From CAVSMC01 sp963728935 (lineage in GTDB: Bacteria > Pseudomonadota > Gammaproteobacteria > Burkholderiales > Casimicrobiaceae), in assembly GCA_963728935.1 (NCBI GenBank), contig CAVSMC010000001.1, positions 1,922,001-1,986,000 of the forward strand: 64,000 nucleotides of DNA. Reading direction: 5' to 3'. The notes under the pieces were generated by a model that worked only from the letters and a program-made list of their open reading frames with translations, was not told the DNA's origin and made no database searches. Shown piece by piece: positions 14,957 to 23,655 of the stretch. Position 1 is the first letter of the stretch. Every line of letters begins with the position of its first letter. The translations under genes and the position numbers were made by a program.

Positions 14957-17043
14957 TCAGAAGAACTGCCAGACGCCGGCGAGCGGTTGTTGCTCGACGC
15001 CGGGCTTCGACCAATCGCACACGCCGTTCGGGAAGATATTCTGCAGCCGCGACATCTGCAGCGGCGAAAGCGCGACGCCATATTCCGAGACATCGATCGG
15101 TCGCAGCTGACACTTGATGATGTCGCTCGCGACGCTGGCGCGGCGACTTCGCGCGGCGCCGGCGCCGACGGATAAAGCTGCTCGCATTGCAGCGACGGAT
15201 CGCGCGTCTGCTTCTCGATGATGAAAGTCGGCACCGGGTCGCGCGTGTTGCAGCCTTCATGCAGGTCCGCGGGCTTGTTCGCGACGACTTTGGCGTGCAT
15301 CGGGACATCGGAATCGTCGGCGCGGATATTCGCGACCCATTCGTCCATCTTGGCGAGCGCGAATTGCAGCAGCGGACTCGCCGAGCTATACAGTCCGTAC
15401 CGGCTGTCCTCGACGACCATCACCTGGTTGTCGGGGTCGCCGTTCGCTTTCTTCAGCCGCTCGCGCATCGAGAAGGAGTGGTAGCGCAGATGGATGTTGC
15501 CCGCCGGGTCGTCGTCGGCGTAGCCGCGATAGTCGATGATCGGCACGTCTCGCAGCCCGCCGCCGGCGTTGGTCAGTCGACCGCTGCGATACGCTGCGCG
15601 GATCGCCGGCAGGTCGCCGACGCTGCGTGCGGTACGGAAGTTGCCGTCGACGTCGTAGCCGCCGACCTTCTCGTTCAAGTCGAGGAACTGGTCGACCGAG
15701 ATCGCGCCGGACTGCACCGCATGGAGGCCGTACTGGATGCCCACGTTATCGAGCGGCCGCAACGCGAAGTGCGTCACCGGATCGCTTCCGAACACGTTCA
15801 CCGCATGATCGTAGACGTCGCAGCGCGCGCCGCCCGGGTTGGTCATCGGATCGTAGCGCAACGGGACCGGCAACACGGACGGGCAGAACCGCGTGGGCGA
15901 GATGCGCAATGCGCCGTCGTAGACGGTCGACGTCGTCATCGTCACCAGGCGCAGGAACCCGACGACCTGACGCTTCTGCTCGTCGGTCCACGGCAGCGCG
16001 GCATTCGCGTTGAAGTAGTTCGCGATCAGCCGCGCGTCGGTGATCGAGTGCACGGTCGCGAAATTCACTTCAGGGAAGCTGCAGCCGGGAATGATGCCGT
16101 CGAGCAGGCCCGGATAATTGTCCGCCGCCTGATGCTGCTGATACGAACCGCCGGAGCAGCCGAAGCCGAGCGTGTACGCCGGCACGCCGTAGGTCTCGAT
16201 GAAGCGCTCCTTCGTCATCATCAGCGATTCGGACGTGAGCAGGTCATTGCAGTTGTTGCCGAACACGTTGAGCGTCGACGACGCCATCGCATAGCCGCGG
16301 CCGAGGATCACCGTGTCGGTGACGCCGCCCGTCGACGAGCCCTGGCGATACCAGCCGCCCGTGCAGCCGCCGCCGAACTGGAAGACGAGTCGCCCGTTCC
16401 ACGCATTGGAGCGGACGAACAGTCCGGGGGTCGGCTCGCTTTTCGGGTCGTGCAGCATCGTCGTCTGGTAGATCGCGCGGTTCACCGTCCCGGTTTCCAT
16501 CCGGATGATGAATGGCACGGTCTTGCCTTCGATCGTGGTCGTGCTCGCGAGGTCGGTCGGATGGCTCGCGAGATCATCGAGCCGCTTCCACGTGTTTGCC
16601 GTCGTGCGGTAGAAGTAGTCGACGCGCGTCGCGATCGAGCAGTCGTCATCGAGCGGCGGGCCGAGCGGCTTGGTGCCATCGGGGAACGAGAAGTTGGCCG
16701 TCTCGCAGATGAACGGCGACTCGTGTGGGCCCGAGATCACCGGCCCGGTGATCGGATAATTGGTGACCTCGAGCGAAGCGGATGGCCGACCTTTGCCATT
16801 GCCGTTGGAATGCACGGCGATCTCGTTCGCGCCAAGCGCAAGACCGGTGACGAGACCGACCATCGTTCGCGTGGACGCGTCGTAGTGCATCGCCGAAGTG
16901 ACGTCGTGCCCATTCGCCAACACGCGCACCTTTTGCGGCGGCACGACTTGCGGCACGTCGACAGCGATCAGCACGTCACCGCCCGTGACGGTGTCGGCGC
17001 GCGTCGACAGCGTCCGTATTGCCGAAACCGCCGCAAGAAAAAG
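14957..17043 (-). pseudogene. DUF6351-family esterase/tannase-like exported protein, decayed at both ends
   Basis: The long middle frame has features I associate with the DUF6351 family: RVLANGHDVTSAMHYD near the N-terminus, the PITGPVISGPHESPFICET segment, and an alpha/beta-hydrolase-type nucleophile elbow in GFGCSGGSYQQHQAADNYPG. At about 15140 the frame shifts by one base; the true C-terminus continues in another frame as ASDIIKCQLRPID to GVCDWSKPGVEQQPLAGVW. At the 5' side the frame reads back through LFLAAVSAIRTLSTRADTV, which looks like the end of a signal peptide. It has no ATG/GTG before GTG 16974 and runs directly into the desaturase terminator. A translated product would lack its export signal. 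Confidence 0.7.
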
Positions 17044-17077
17044 ACAAAAGCCCCGCAGGGGCGAACCCGCGGGGCTT
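17040..17077 (-). terminator. Terminator of the acyl desaturase gene
   Basis: On the minus strand, AAGCCCCGC and GCGGGGCTT (17048-17056 and 17069-17077) form a 9-bp stem, followed by TTGTCTTTTT. It lies about 60 bp after the desaturase stop and immediately abuts the readable start of the DUF6351 remnant. Confidence 0.8.
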
Positions 17078-17135
17078 ACTTGTTTCCTACACTAGCCGGC
17101 CAAGGGCCGGGGCGTCCAGCGACTTTGCAGCGCCG

Positions 17136-18347
17136 TCAGGCGTAGCGCTTGAGCTGCAACGAGAATTGCGCGAGCGGCGGAATGCCCGAGCACTCGGCGC
17201 GGTGACACCAGTCCTGCAGCCGGGCGAGCAATTGCTCGCTCGACTCGGTCGACCGCTCCCACAGCGCGTTCAACTCCTGGCGCATCGCATAGATCGTCGC
17301 GAGCGCCTTGCTCTTCTCCAGCGCGATCGCGAGCGTCGTCTTGTCGCGGTCGCCGAGCCGGCCGATGCCGTCGGCGGTCAGCCAATGCTTGAGCTTGCGC
17401 ATGCTCGGGAGGTGCGGCAGCTCGTGGTTGCCGAGCCGCACGCGCAACTGCGCGAGCTCGCTCGCGCACGCCGCTCGCAGCGCGCGCGCGTACGTGGTGG
17501 CGACGGCGTAGCGGTGCGTCATGACCGCCTGCAGCGTCGCGAGGTCGGGCACTGGCTTGCCGCTGCGGGCGACGACGAGCTTCGGCGCCACCTTGCGCAC
17601 CTTGGCGAGCTTCACCGCCGACAGCAGCCGGATGTACGTCCATCCGAGGTCGAATTCGTACCAGCGCGACGACAGCTTCGCCGACGAGCCGTACGCGTGG
17701 TGGTTGTTGTGCAGCTCCTCGCCGCCGATCAGAATGCCCCAGGGGACGATGTTCGTCGATGCGTCGGCGCAGGCGAAGTTGCGATAGCCCCAGTAGTGAC
17801 CAATGCCGTTGATGATGCCGGCGGCAGTGACCGGGATCCACATCATCTGTACCGCCCAGATCGTCGCGCCGAGCGGTCCGAACAACACGAGGTTGACGGC
17901 GAGCATCAGGCCGACGCCTTCCCAGCTATAGCGCGAATACACGTTGCGCTCGATCCAGTCGTCGGGCGTGCCGCGGCCGTACTTGTCGAGCGTCTCGAGG
18001 TTCTTCGCCTCGGCGCGGTAGAGTTCGGCGCCTTGCCAGAACACGGTCTCGATGCCGCGCGTCTGCGGGCTGTGCGGATCGTCGGGTGTCTCGACCTTCG
18101 CGTGATGCTTGCGGTGGATCGCAACCCATTCTTTGGTGACCATGCCGGTCGTGAGCCACAGCCAGAAGCGGAAGAAGTGGCTCGTGATCGGGTGCAGGTC
18201 GAGCGCGCGATGCGCCTGCGCCCGATGCAGGAAGATCGTCACCGACGCGATCGTGACGTGCGTGAGCGCGAGGGCAACGACGATGTAGCCCCACCACGGC
18301 AACGGCATCAACCCGTTCGCGAGCAGGGACAACAGATCGATTGACAT
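17136..18347 (-). CDS. Acyl-lipid/acyl-CoA delta-9 type fatty acid desaturase
   Basis: Membrane di-iron desaturase of 403 residues that introduces a cis double bond into acyl chains, probably tuning membrane fluidity. The three histidine boxes are present: HRAQAH (near residue 41), HRKHH (near 78) and HNNHH in EELHNNHHAYG (near 215). Hydrophobic segments precede box one and lie between boxes two and three. The C-terminal ~140 residues are a soluble extension seen in proteobacterial DesC-like enzymes. The gene is monocistronic, with a -10-like TATAAT upstream and a terminator downstream. Substrate form (CoA, ACP or lipid) is not determinable. Confidence 0.92.
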   Translation of the reverse strand: MSIDLLSLLANGLMPLPWWGYIVVALALTHVTIASVTIFLHRAQAHRALDLHPITSHFFRFWLWLTTGMVTKEWVAIHRKHHAKVETPDDPHSPQTRGIETVFWQGAELYRAEAKNLETLDKYGRGTPDDWIERNVYSRYSWEGVGLMLAVNLVLFGPLGATIWAVQMMWIPVTAAGIINGIGHYWGYRNFACADASTNIVPWGILIGGEELHNNHHAYGSSAKLSSRWYEFDLGWTYIRLLSAVKLAKVRKVAPKLVVARSGKPVPDLATLQAVMTHRYAVATTYARALRAACASELAQLRVRLGNHELPHLPSMRKLKHWLTADGIGRLGDRDKTTLAIALEKSKALATIYAMRQELNALWERSTESSEQLLARLQDWCHRAECSGIPPLAQFSLQLKRYA

Positions 18348-18403
18348 AGGGTCCTTAATAATCCGACGCCGGCGCGGTCAGTCCGGCCGACGGGAAGCCG
18401 CAA

Positions 18404-18409
18404 ATTATA
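18404..18409 (-). promoter_or_regulatory. Possible -10 element of the desaturase gene
   Basis: A consensus TATAAT on the minus strand lies 57 bp before the desaturase start. No good -35 hexamer is found at 16-18 bases, so this is a weak call that could depend on an activator. Confidence 0.35.
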
Positions 18410-18440
18410 CCGCAAGAAGCTGCTCCATTCGTGACGGCGG

Positions 18441-19799
18441 TCAAGTATTCGCAGGTCCGTGAGTAGGTGAGCGCGCGCTATCGCGGCCTTCGGTCGCGGA
18501 CGCCGTGGGCGCCGGCGCGCCGGAGAAGTCGAACGGCAGCGGTCCTACCAGGCGCACGTCCCGCTGCGGCGACGGAATTCGGATGCCGTTCTTGGCGAAC
18601 GCCCGCAATATCGCGCGGTTGATCGAGCTCTTCAGGCTGAGCTGGCCGTTCTCCGGATCGCGAATCCAGACACCAAGCTCGAGCTCGATGCCGCTGTCGC
18701 CGAACCGGACGAGAAACGCCTGCGGCGTATTGGCCGACTTGATGACGCGCGGCTCGGCGAGCGCGAGCTCCTCCATGATCTTCAGCGCCCGCTCGACGTC
18801 GCTGTCGTAGCTCACCGCGACGTTGACCGCGACGCGCATGTCGCTCGTCGTCGTCGGCGAATGGTGATTGAGCACGGTCTTCGTGATCAGCGTTTCGTTC
18901 GGCACGATCGCCTCGACGCCGTCGCCGCCGCGCACGATGACGTAGCGCGACGTCACCTTGGCGACCGTGCCGGTGCGATCGTCGACAGTGATCAGATCGC
19001 CCAGACGGATCGAACGGTCGAGCAGGATCGTGAAGCCGGCGATGTAGTTCGCGGCGTACCGTTGCAGCCCGAGGCCGATGCCCACACCGAGCGCGCCGCC
19101 GAACACGGACAGGAGCGTGAGATCGAAGCCGACCGCTCGCAACGCGATCAGCACCCCGAGCGCGAGCAGCACGGCGCGGATCAGGCGGCCGAGCGCGACG
19201 CGGAAATTCATCTCGAGGTGCGTCGCGCGCATCAGGCGCCGCTCGAAGAGACCGGAGAGCCACAGCGTGATCGCCACCGTCACGACGACGACGGCGATGC
19301 TCTGCAGCACGTCGAAAACCGAGATCGGCGGCTTGCCGATCGGCAGCTTGACTGCCGCGAGCTCGTCGCGGATCTGTGGCAGCACGCCGATGAAATAGAG
19401 CAGCGCGCCGATCCAGACGGTGAATGCGATCGCGCGCTCCGACGTCTTCATCCAAGCCGCGTTGCCGAAAACGCCGCGCAGCGCGTACACGACGAGCCGG
19501 ATCACGGCAAGCGCGACGACGAGCGGCAACGCTATCGACAGGAAGAAGGGCGGGAAGAAGCGACGGAATGACTCGTGCGCGACCACGAGCAGGATCAGCG
19601 TCGTCAACGGCAGCACCAGCCGATTGAAACCGCCCAGTCCGAGCCGAACGATCTCGGGCCGCTGTTCTGCACGCAGCCGAACCCGGCGGTCGACCGCCCA
19701 GCCGACGGCGAAGCAGACGGCCACGATCGCGATCTCGACCCAGCCGTGCGGCGTGGCGAGCGCGGTTTCGACGCGGCTGTAGTCGATCGGCGCGAGCAC
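18441..19799 (-). CDS. MscS-family mechanosensitive channel
   Basis: Small-conductance mechanosensitive channel of about 452 residues from GTG 19799. Several hydrophobic helices precede the MscS core: the pore helix GGALGVGIGLGLQRYAANYI (alternating Gly/Ala) and the beta-domain signature GDLITVDDRTGTVAKV, followed by VPNETLITKTVLN. The C-terminal cytoplasmic cage ends with a Pro/Ala/Ser-rich tail. The frame stays open upstream into the RAYT repeat arms (another GTG at 19844 lies inside an arm), so repeat insertion has replaced the natural leader. I see no Shine-Dalgarno at either start. It would release osmolytes on hypo-osmotic shock from the inner membrane. Confidence 0.9.
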   Translation of the reverse strand: MLAPIDYSRVETALATPHGWVEIAIVAVCFAVGWAVDRRVRLRAEQRPEIVRLGLGGFNRLVLPLTTLILLVVAHESFRRFFPPFFLSIALPLVVALAVIRLVVYALRGVFGNAAWMKTSERAIAFTVWIGALLYFIGVLPQIRDELAAVKLPIGKPPISVFDVLQSIAVVVVTVAITLWLSGLFERRLMRATHLEMNFRVALGRLIRAVLLALGVLIALRAVGFDLTLLSVFGGALGVGIGLGLQRYAANYIAGFTILLDRSIRLGDLITVDDRTGTVAKVTSRYVIVRGGDGVEAIVPNETLITKTVLNHHSPTTTSDMRVAVNVAVSYDSDVERALKIMEELALAEPRVIKSANTPQAFLVRFGDSGIELELGVWIRDPENGQLSLKSSINRAILRAFAKNGIRIPSPQRDVRLVGPLPFDFSGAPAPTASATEGRDSARSPTHGPANT

Positions 19800-19810
19800 G
19801 GCGAGAGTAT

Positions 19811-19902
19811 AGGGGTCAGACCCGAAATTAGGGTCAGACTCCACTTTCCGAAAAGTAGGGTCAGACTCGACTTTTCAGAAAGTAGGGTCAGACTCGACTT
19901 TC
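19811..19902. repeat. Family-A repeat array, left of RAYT
   Basis: Four arms in one orientation: a degenerate AGGGGTCAGACCCGAAATT, then ATTAGGGTCAGACTCCACTT, then AAAAGTAGGGTCAGACTCGA and AAAGTAGGGTCAGACTCGAC. The array begins 11 bp before the mscS GTG start on the other strand. Confidence 0.85.
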
Positions 19903-19943
19903 GGCCGATGGCGACCCCCGTCGCGGCGCACTACGCTGAAGCC

Positions 19944-20663
19944 ATGTCCCGGCTGCCGCGCTTCTTCCTACCAGGCGTCCCGCTGCACGTCATTCAGCGA
20001 GGGAACAATCGACAGGCTATGTTTCTTCGCAGCGGTGACTTCGCTTTCTACGTCGCATGCGCCGGCTATGCGTCGCTTCGCCATGACGTGGCGATTCACG
20101 CCTACGTGCTGATGACCAATCATGTGCACCTGCTGGCGACCCCGGCGCATCCGTCCAGCATTCCGAAGATGATGCAAGCGATCGGACGCGTGTACGTCCG
20201 TTACTTCAACTCGGTCCATTGGCGCACCGGCACGCTGTGCGAAGGCCGTTACAAGGCCGCGATCGTCGACGACGAGACGTACGTCCTCACGTGTATGCGA
20301 TACATCGAGCTCAACCCCGTGCGCGCGGGCTTGGTGCCCGCTCCCGACGAGTACCGCTGGTCAAGCTACGGCGCAAACGCCTGGGGAGCGCAGGACGCTT
20401 TGATCGACGCGCACGATACCTACCGACAGCTCGGGCGGTCAGCGGCCGAGCGCCGGGCGGCGTACCGCGAATTGTTCCGTGAATCGATCCCGGACGCCGC
20501 CGTGCGCGACATCCGCGACGCGACGCAGAACGCCTGGGCGTTGGGGAGCGCGACGTTCCGGCGCAATGTCACGACGCTCAGTCGTCGCGCCGAGAGGCTG
20601 CCGATCGGCCGTCCGCGCAAGCACGCTTCGGAACGAAAAGTGGAGTCTGACCCTACTTTCTGA
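19944..20663 (+). CDS. REP-associated tyrosine transposase (RAYT, Y1_Tnp)
   Basis: Single-strand DNA transposase of the IS200/IS605-like HUH superfamily, 239 residues. The HUH motif is NHVHLL in YVLMTNHVHLL. The single catalytic tyrosine lies in the region ETYVLTCMRYIELNPVRAGL, and the N-terminal signature RGNNRQAMFL is present. A C-terminal basic GRPRKH motif may help DNA binding. The ATG at 19944 gives the usual MSRLPRFFLPG beginning; 19908 is an alternative. The last codons (KVESDPTF) are read from the right repeat arm itself. It probably recognises and nicks the repeat hairpins; RAYTs are usually single-copy and domesticated. All expected catalytic residues seem present. Confidence 0.93.
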   Translation: MSRLPRFFLPGVPLHVIQRGNNRQAMFLRSGDFAFYVACAGYASLRHDVAIHAYVLMTNHVHLLATPAHPSSIPKMMQAIGRVYVRYFNSVHWRTGTLCEGRYKAAIVDDETYVLTCMRYIELNPVRAGLVPAPDEYRWSSYGANAWGAQDALIDAHDTYRQLGRSAAERRAAYRELFRESIPDAAVRDIRDATQNAWALGSATFRRNVTTLSRRAERLPIGRPRKHASERKVESDPTF

Positions 20664-20690
20664 AAAGTGGAGTCTGACCCTAATTTCGGG
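20636..20690. repeat. Family-A repeat array, right of RAYT
   Basis: Two arms: AAAAGTGGAGTCTGACCCTA and AAAAGTGGAGTCTGACCCTA followed by ATTTCGGG. They are opposite in orientation to the left array. The first supplies the RAYT stop codon; the second supplies the stop codon of the convergent rsmB gene (TAG at 20682-20680). Confidence 0.85.
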
Positions 20691-21945
20691 CGAGGACGGC
20701 AGCGTAGAAGCCGTCGCACGCATGGCGGTGCGGCAGCAGCGTCAGCGTTCGGCCGGTCGCGAGCGGGATCTCGGCGCGAGCGAGCTCGGCCGACGCGTCG
20801 CGTTGCTCGAACTCGGGGTGCGCGGCCAGGAACGCGTCGACGATCGCGTCGTTCTCGTCGGGCAGGATGCTGCATGTCGCGTAGACGAGCCGTCCGCCCG
20901 GCTTCACCAGAGTGGCTGCCGCGTCGAGGATCGCCGCCTGTTTCGCGGCGAGCTCGGCGAGCCCCTGCTCGGATTGGCGCCATTTGAGATCCGGATTGCG
21001 CCGCAGCGTGCCGAAGCCCGTGCACGGCGCGTCGACCAGCACGCGATCGATCTTGCCGGCGAGCCGTTTCACGTGCGGATCGCGTTCGGAAGCGAGGAGC
21101 TGCGGATGTACGTTCGACAAGCCCGATCGCGCAAGGCGCGGCTTCAACTTTGCGAGCCGAGTGTCGACGACGTCGAACGCATACAGCCGCCCTTGCGATC
21201 GCATCAGCGCGCCGAGCAGCAGCGTCTTGCCGCCAGCGCCGGCGCAGAAGTCGACGACCATATCGGAGCGTCGCGGCGCGACGAGATAGCCGACGAGCTG
21301 GCTCGACTCGTCCTGCACTTCAACGGCTCCGCTTTGCACGAGCGGATGCTGCGAAAGCGCGGGACGCCCGGCGATGCGCAATCCGAGCGGCGAATACGGC
21401 GTCGCATCGGCTTCGATGCGCGACGACGCCAGCGCCGCACGCGCCGCGTCGCGCGTCGTCTTCATCGGATTGACGCGAAGGTCGAGCGGCGCCGCCGCCA
21501 GCAGCGCGCGCGCAAGCGCCGTGCGCTCCTCCTCGCCGTAGGCATTACCGAGCTTCGTCCACAACCAGTCGGGCAGATCGGCGGCGACAGCCGGCGCGAG
21601 CGGCATCGAAAGCCGCGACTTGAACTCGCGAACCCACGCCGCATCGCGTTCGCTCAACACGGCCTCGAGCTCGCGAGCCGAAATGCCGAGCTCGCGCATG
21701 ACGGTCGCGAGCGCGAGCGCACGCGGGTTGGCCGTCTGCGCCAGCGTTTCGAGCGAGCGCCGCCTACGCAGCCATGCGAACGCGGCGTCGCTCACGAATG
21801 CACGGTCGGCGCGTCCGATGTCGGGATGCGCGCGAAAGAACCGGTGCAGCATCGCGTCGGCCGGCGCCGGCAGCGGCGTGAGCTCGGCGATCGCGGCCGC
21901 AAGCGCCGCGAGCTGGTTTGCGCGCACCGGCGGTTGCGCGTTCAT
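20680..21945 (-). CDS. rsmB: RsmB/NOP-family 16S rRNA (cytosine-5) methyltransferase
   Basis: SAM-dependent RNA m5C methyltransferase of 421 residues. A NusB-like N-terminal helical region (to about 130) precedes the catalytic domain with DFCAGAGGKTLLLG (SAM motif I), VDAPCTGFGTLRR (motif IV, with the Cys that releases product) and YATCSILPDEN (motif VI, the attacking Cys). The ATG at 21945 overlaps the stop of the DUF3108 gene (ATGA). The final residues ARN and stop come from the RAYT right-hand repeat, so the native C-terminus may have been slightly altered. Target is inferred as C967 of 16S rRNA from family membership. Confidence 0.9.
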   Translation of the reverse strand: MNAQPPVRANQLAALAAAIAELTPLPAPADAMLHRFFRAHPDIGRADRAFVSDAAFAWLRRRRSLETLAQTANPRALALATVMRELGISARELEAVLSERDAAWVREFKSRLSMPLAPAVAADLPDWLWTKLGNAYGEEERTALARALLAAAPLDLRVNPMKTTRDAARAALASSRIEADATPYSPLGLRIAGRPALSQHPLVQSGAVEVQDESSQLVGYLVAPRRSDMVVDFCAGAGGKTLLLGALMRSQGRLYAFDVVDTRLAKLKPRLARSGLSNVHPQLLASERDPHVKRLAGKIDRVLVDAPCTGFGTLRRNPDLKWRQSEQGLAELAAKQAAILDAAATLVKPGGRLVYATCSILPDENDAIVDAFLAAHPEFEQRDASAELARAEIPLATGRTLTLLPHRHACDGFYAAVLARN

Positions 21946-22994
21946 TTCGTTGCGAGCGGCTCGTCGACGCGAATCGCGTCGAGCAGCGCTTCGAGCGTCG
22001 CCCGCGGGCCGGACAGTCGAATTTTCACCGGCACGTATCGAAGCGACGGCGCGAGCCATGCATAGCCGTCGCTCTTGCCGTCGTCGCTCACGCGATGCCA
22101 GCGCTCGGTCTCGATCTCGCCGCCGCGCCACGGAATCGATTCGACGGCTTCGCGGATCGCCGTGTAGCGCTGCACGCGGCGCGTGGTTGCGACGAAGAAC
22201 GATTGCTCGTCGCTGGTCGGCGGCGCGAAATAGAACTGCCACATCAGCGCAAGGGGATCGAACGTCGGCAGCTCGAGCGCGAGCGTCTTGTCCTCGTGCA
22301 GCGTGACGAGTCCCGTCTCCCAATCGAAATGCGCGACCTCGCGCCGCTCGCGGCTGCCGCGCTCGACGGCGAACTCCAGCGGCTGCAATCCGGCGGACGT
22401 GATCGTGCCGCGGCTTTCGAGGCGTCCCTGACCACGAACGAGCAGCGCAGCCAGTCCGCGCGCTTCGCCGACCGTCTCGATCCGATATTGATTGCCGTCG
22501 TGCTCGAACCGGTACACGGCTTCGCCGATCATGAAGCCCTGCGTGCCGAGGAACACCGTATACGCGAGATCGACGCGCGGCGGCAGCACGACCGGTGGAG
22601 GCTCGACCGGCGTCGGCTCGGGCGCGAACTCCGGCGCGCCGGTGCTCGCTTCGGGCGGCGCGCTCGGCGCCGCTTCGGTTGGCGGCATGGCTTCGGCGAC
22701 AACGGCCGGAGGGTCTTCGGCAACGGCCGGCGGCGCAGCCGTCGGCGGAGGTGGCGCGGGTTTCGCGCGCTTCGGTTTCGCCTTGACGATTTTCGGTGCC
22801 GGCTCGGGCAGCGGCGGCGGAGGAAGCTCGGTGATCGTCACGGCGAGAGGCGCGAGCGGCGGCGTGGTGGGCATCTCGGCCGGCCAAAGTGAAAGCGCGA
22901 GGTGTACGGCGACCGATGCGATGAGCGCGACGACGAACGGCGAGCGTGCGCGCCACCACGGCAGGCGTTGGTCGGACGCGTCGGCGGGTCGCAT
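21942..22994 (-). CDS. DUF3108-domain protein with Pro-rich TonB-like N-terminus
   Basis: A 350-residue envelope protein of unknown function, conserved next to purN in Betaproteobacteria. A single membrane helix at about residues 18-40 (FVVALIASVAVHLALSLWP) anchors it in the inner membrane. A long Pro/Ala/Glu/Lys-rich spacer (about 45-140), as in TonB, would span the periplasm. The C-terminal DUF3108 region (about 145-345) is beta-rich with RIETVGEARGL and RYVPVKIRL. The start at 22994 lies one base after the purN stop (TGACATG), so it is coupled to purN. A role in lipoprotein or envelope transport is possible but unproven. Confidence 0.85.
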   Translation of the reverse strand: MRPADASDQRLPWWRARSPFVVALIASVAVHLALSLWPAEMPTTPPLAPLAVTITELPPPPLPEPAPKIVKAKPKRAKPAPPPPTAAPPAVAEDPPAVVAEAMPPTEAAPSAPPEASTGAPEFAPEPTPVEPPPVVLPPRVDLAYTVFLGTQGFMIGEAVYRFEHDGNQYRIETVGEARGLAALLVRGQGRLESRGTITSAGLQPLEFAVERGSRERREVAHFDWETGLVTLHEDKTLALELPTFDPLALMWQFYFAPPTSDEQSFFVATTRRVQRYTAIREAVESIPWRGGEIETERWHRVSDDGKSDGYAWLAPSLRYVPVKIRLSGPRATLEALLDAIRVDEPLATK

Positions 22995-22995
22995 G

Positions 22996-23634
22996 TCAAG
23001 CGTCGGGAGCACGCAGATTGGAGACACCGGCGCGTGCGTCGTTCCCGTCGGCGAGCGACAATTTTCCGTCGCAGAACGCGCGCACCACCGCCGGCAACAG
23101 ACGATGCTCGGCTTCGAGCACGCGCGCGGCGAGCGTCGCTTCGTCGTCGGTCGCGAGCACCGGCACCTGCTGCCGCGCGACGATCGGTCCGCCATCGAGA
23201 TCGGCGGTGACGAAATGCACGGTGCATCCATGGTGCGCCACGCCATCGGCGAGCGCGCGCTGGTGCGTGTGCAAGCCCGCGTACGCCGGCAGCAGCGACG
23301 GGTGGATGTTGAGCATCCGCCCTTCGTAGCGGGCGACGAACTTGTCCGACAGTACGCGCATGAAGCCCGCCAGCACGACGAGATCGGGCTCGGCGCAATC
23401 GATCGCTGCGCCGAGCGTCGTCTCGAACGCGTCGCGGTCGACGAAACCGCGATGATCGACGACGCGCGTTGCGACGCCGTGACGCGCCGCGATGGCGAGG
23501 CCGGGCGCGTCGGGGCGGTTGCTGACGACCGCGCTAACGGCGCCGCCGAGCGCACCGGTCCTTTGCGCGTCGAGCAACGCTGCGAGATTGGACCCGCGCC
23601 CCGAGATCAGAACGACGATGCGCGCGAGCGCCAT
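22996..23634 (-). CDS. purN: Phosphoribosylglycinamide formyltransferase (GAR transformylase)
   Basis: Third step of de novo purine synthesis: 10-formyl-THF plus GAR gives FGAR. The 212-residue chain has VLISGRGSNLAALL for phosphate binding, VLAGFMRVLSDKFV, the catalytic Asn and His in NIHPSLLPAYAGLHTH, and the Asp-bearing loop TADLDGGPI. It lies 21 bp after purM on the same strand, so the two purine genes form an operon with the DUF3108 and rsmB genes. Confidence 0.97.
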   Translation of the reverse strand: MALARIVVLISGRGSNLAALLDAQRTGALGGAVSAVVSNRPDAPGLAIAARHGVATRVVDHRGFVDRDAFETTLGAAIDCAEPDLVVLAGFMRVLSDKFVARYEGRMLNIHPSLLPAYAGLHTHQRALADGVAHHGCTVHFVTADLDGGPIVARQQVPVLATDDEATLAARVLEAEHRLLPAVVRAFCDGKLSLADGNDARAGVSNLRAPDA

Positions 23635-23655
23635 CGCTAACGTGCCGCGCAGCGA

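Larger units (their letters stand above)
19811..20690 (+). mobile_element. RAYT locus with flanking repeat arms (family-A element)
   Basis: A single-gene unit. The left flank (19811-19902) carries four direct arms with core GGGTCAGACTC or GGGTCAGACCC. The right flank (20636-20690) carries two arms in the opposite orientation, core GAGTCTGACCC. The outer arms on both sides share CCGAAATTAGGGTCAGACTC, making imperfect terminal inverted repeats. Inside is one REP-associated tyrosine transposase gene. The same arm occurs as inverted pairs without a gene at four other loci in the window, so this looks like the autonomous or source copy. It lies between mscS and rsmB and touches both. Confidence 0.85.

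Noticed and set aside
15187..17145. A 652-codon plus-strand frame opposite the DUF6351 remnant
   Set aside because: Arg/Val/Asp-rich shadow composition, no start context, and it runs through a terminator stem. The minus strand carries the recognisable family motifs.
19811..20690. Conventional insertion sequence with target-site duplication
   Set aside because: The gene is a RAYT, not a DDE transposase, and no flanking direct duplication is visible; HUH-type elements are not expected to make one.
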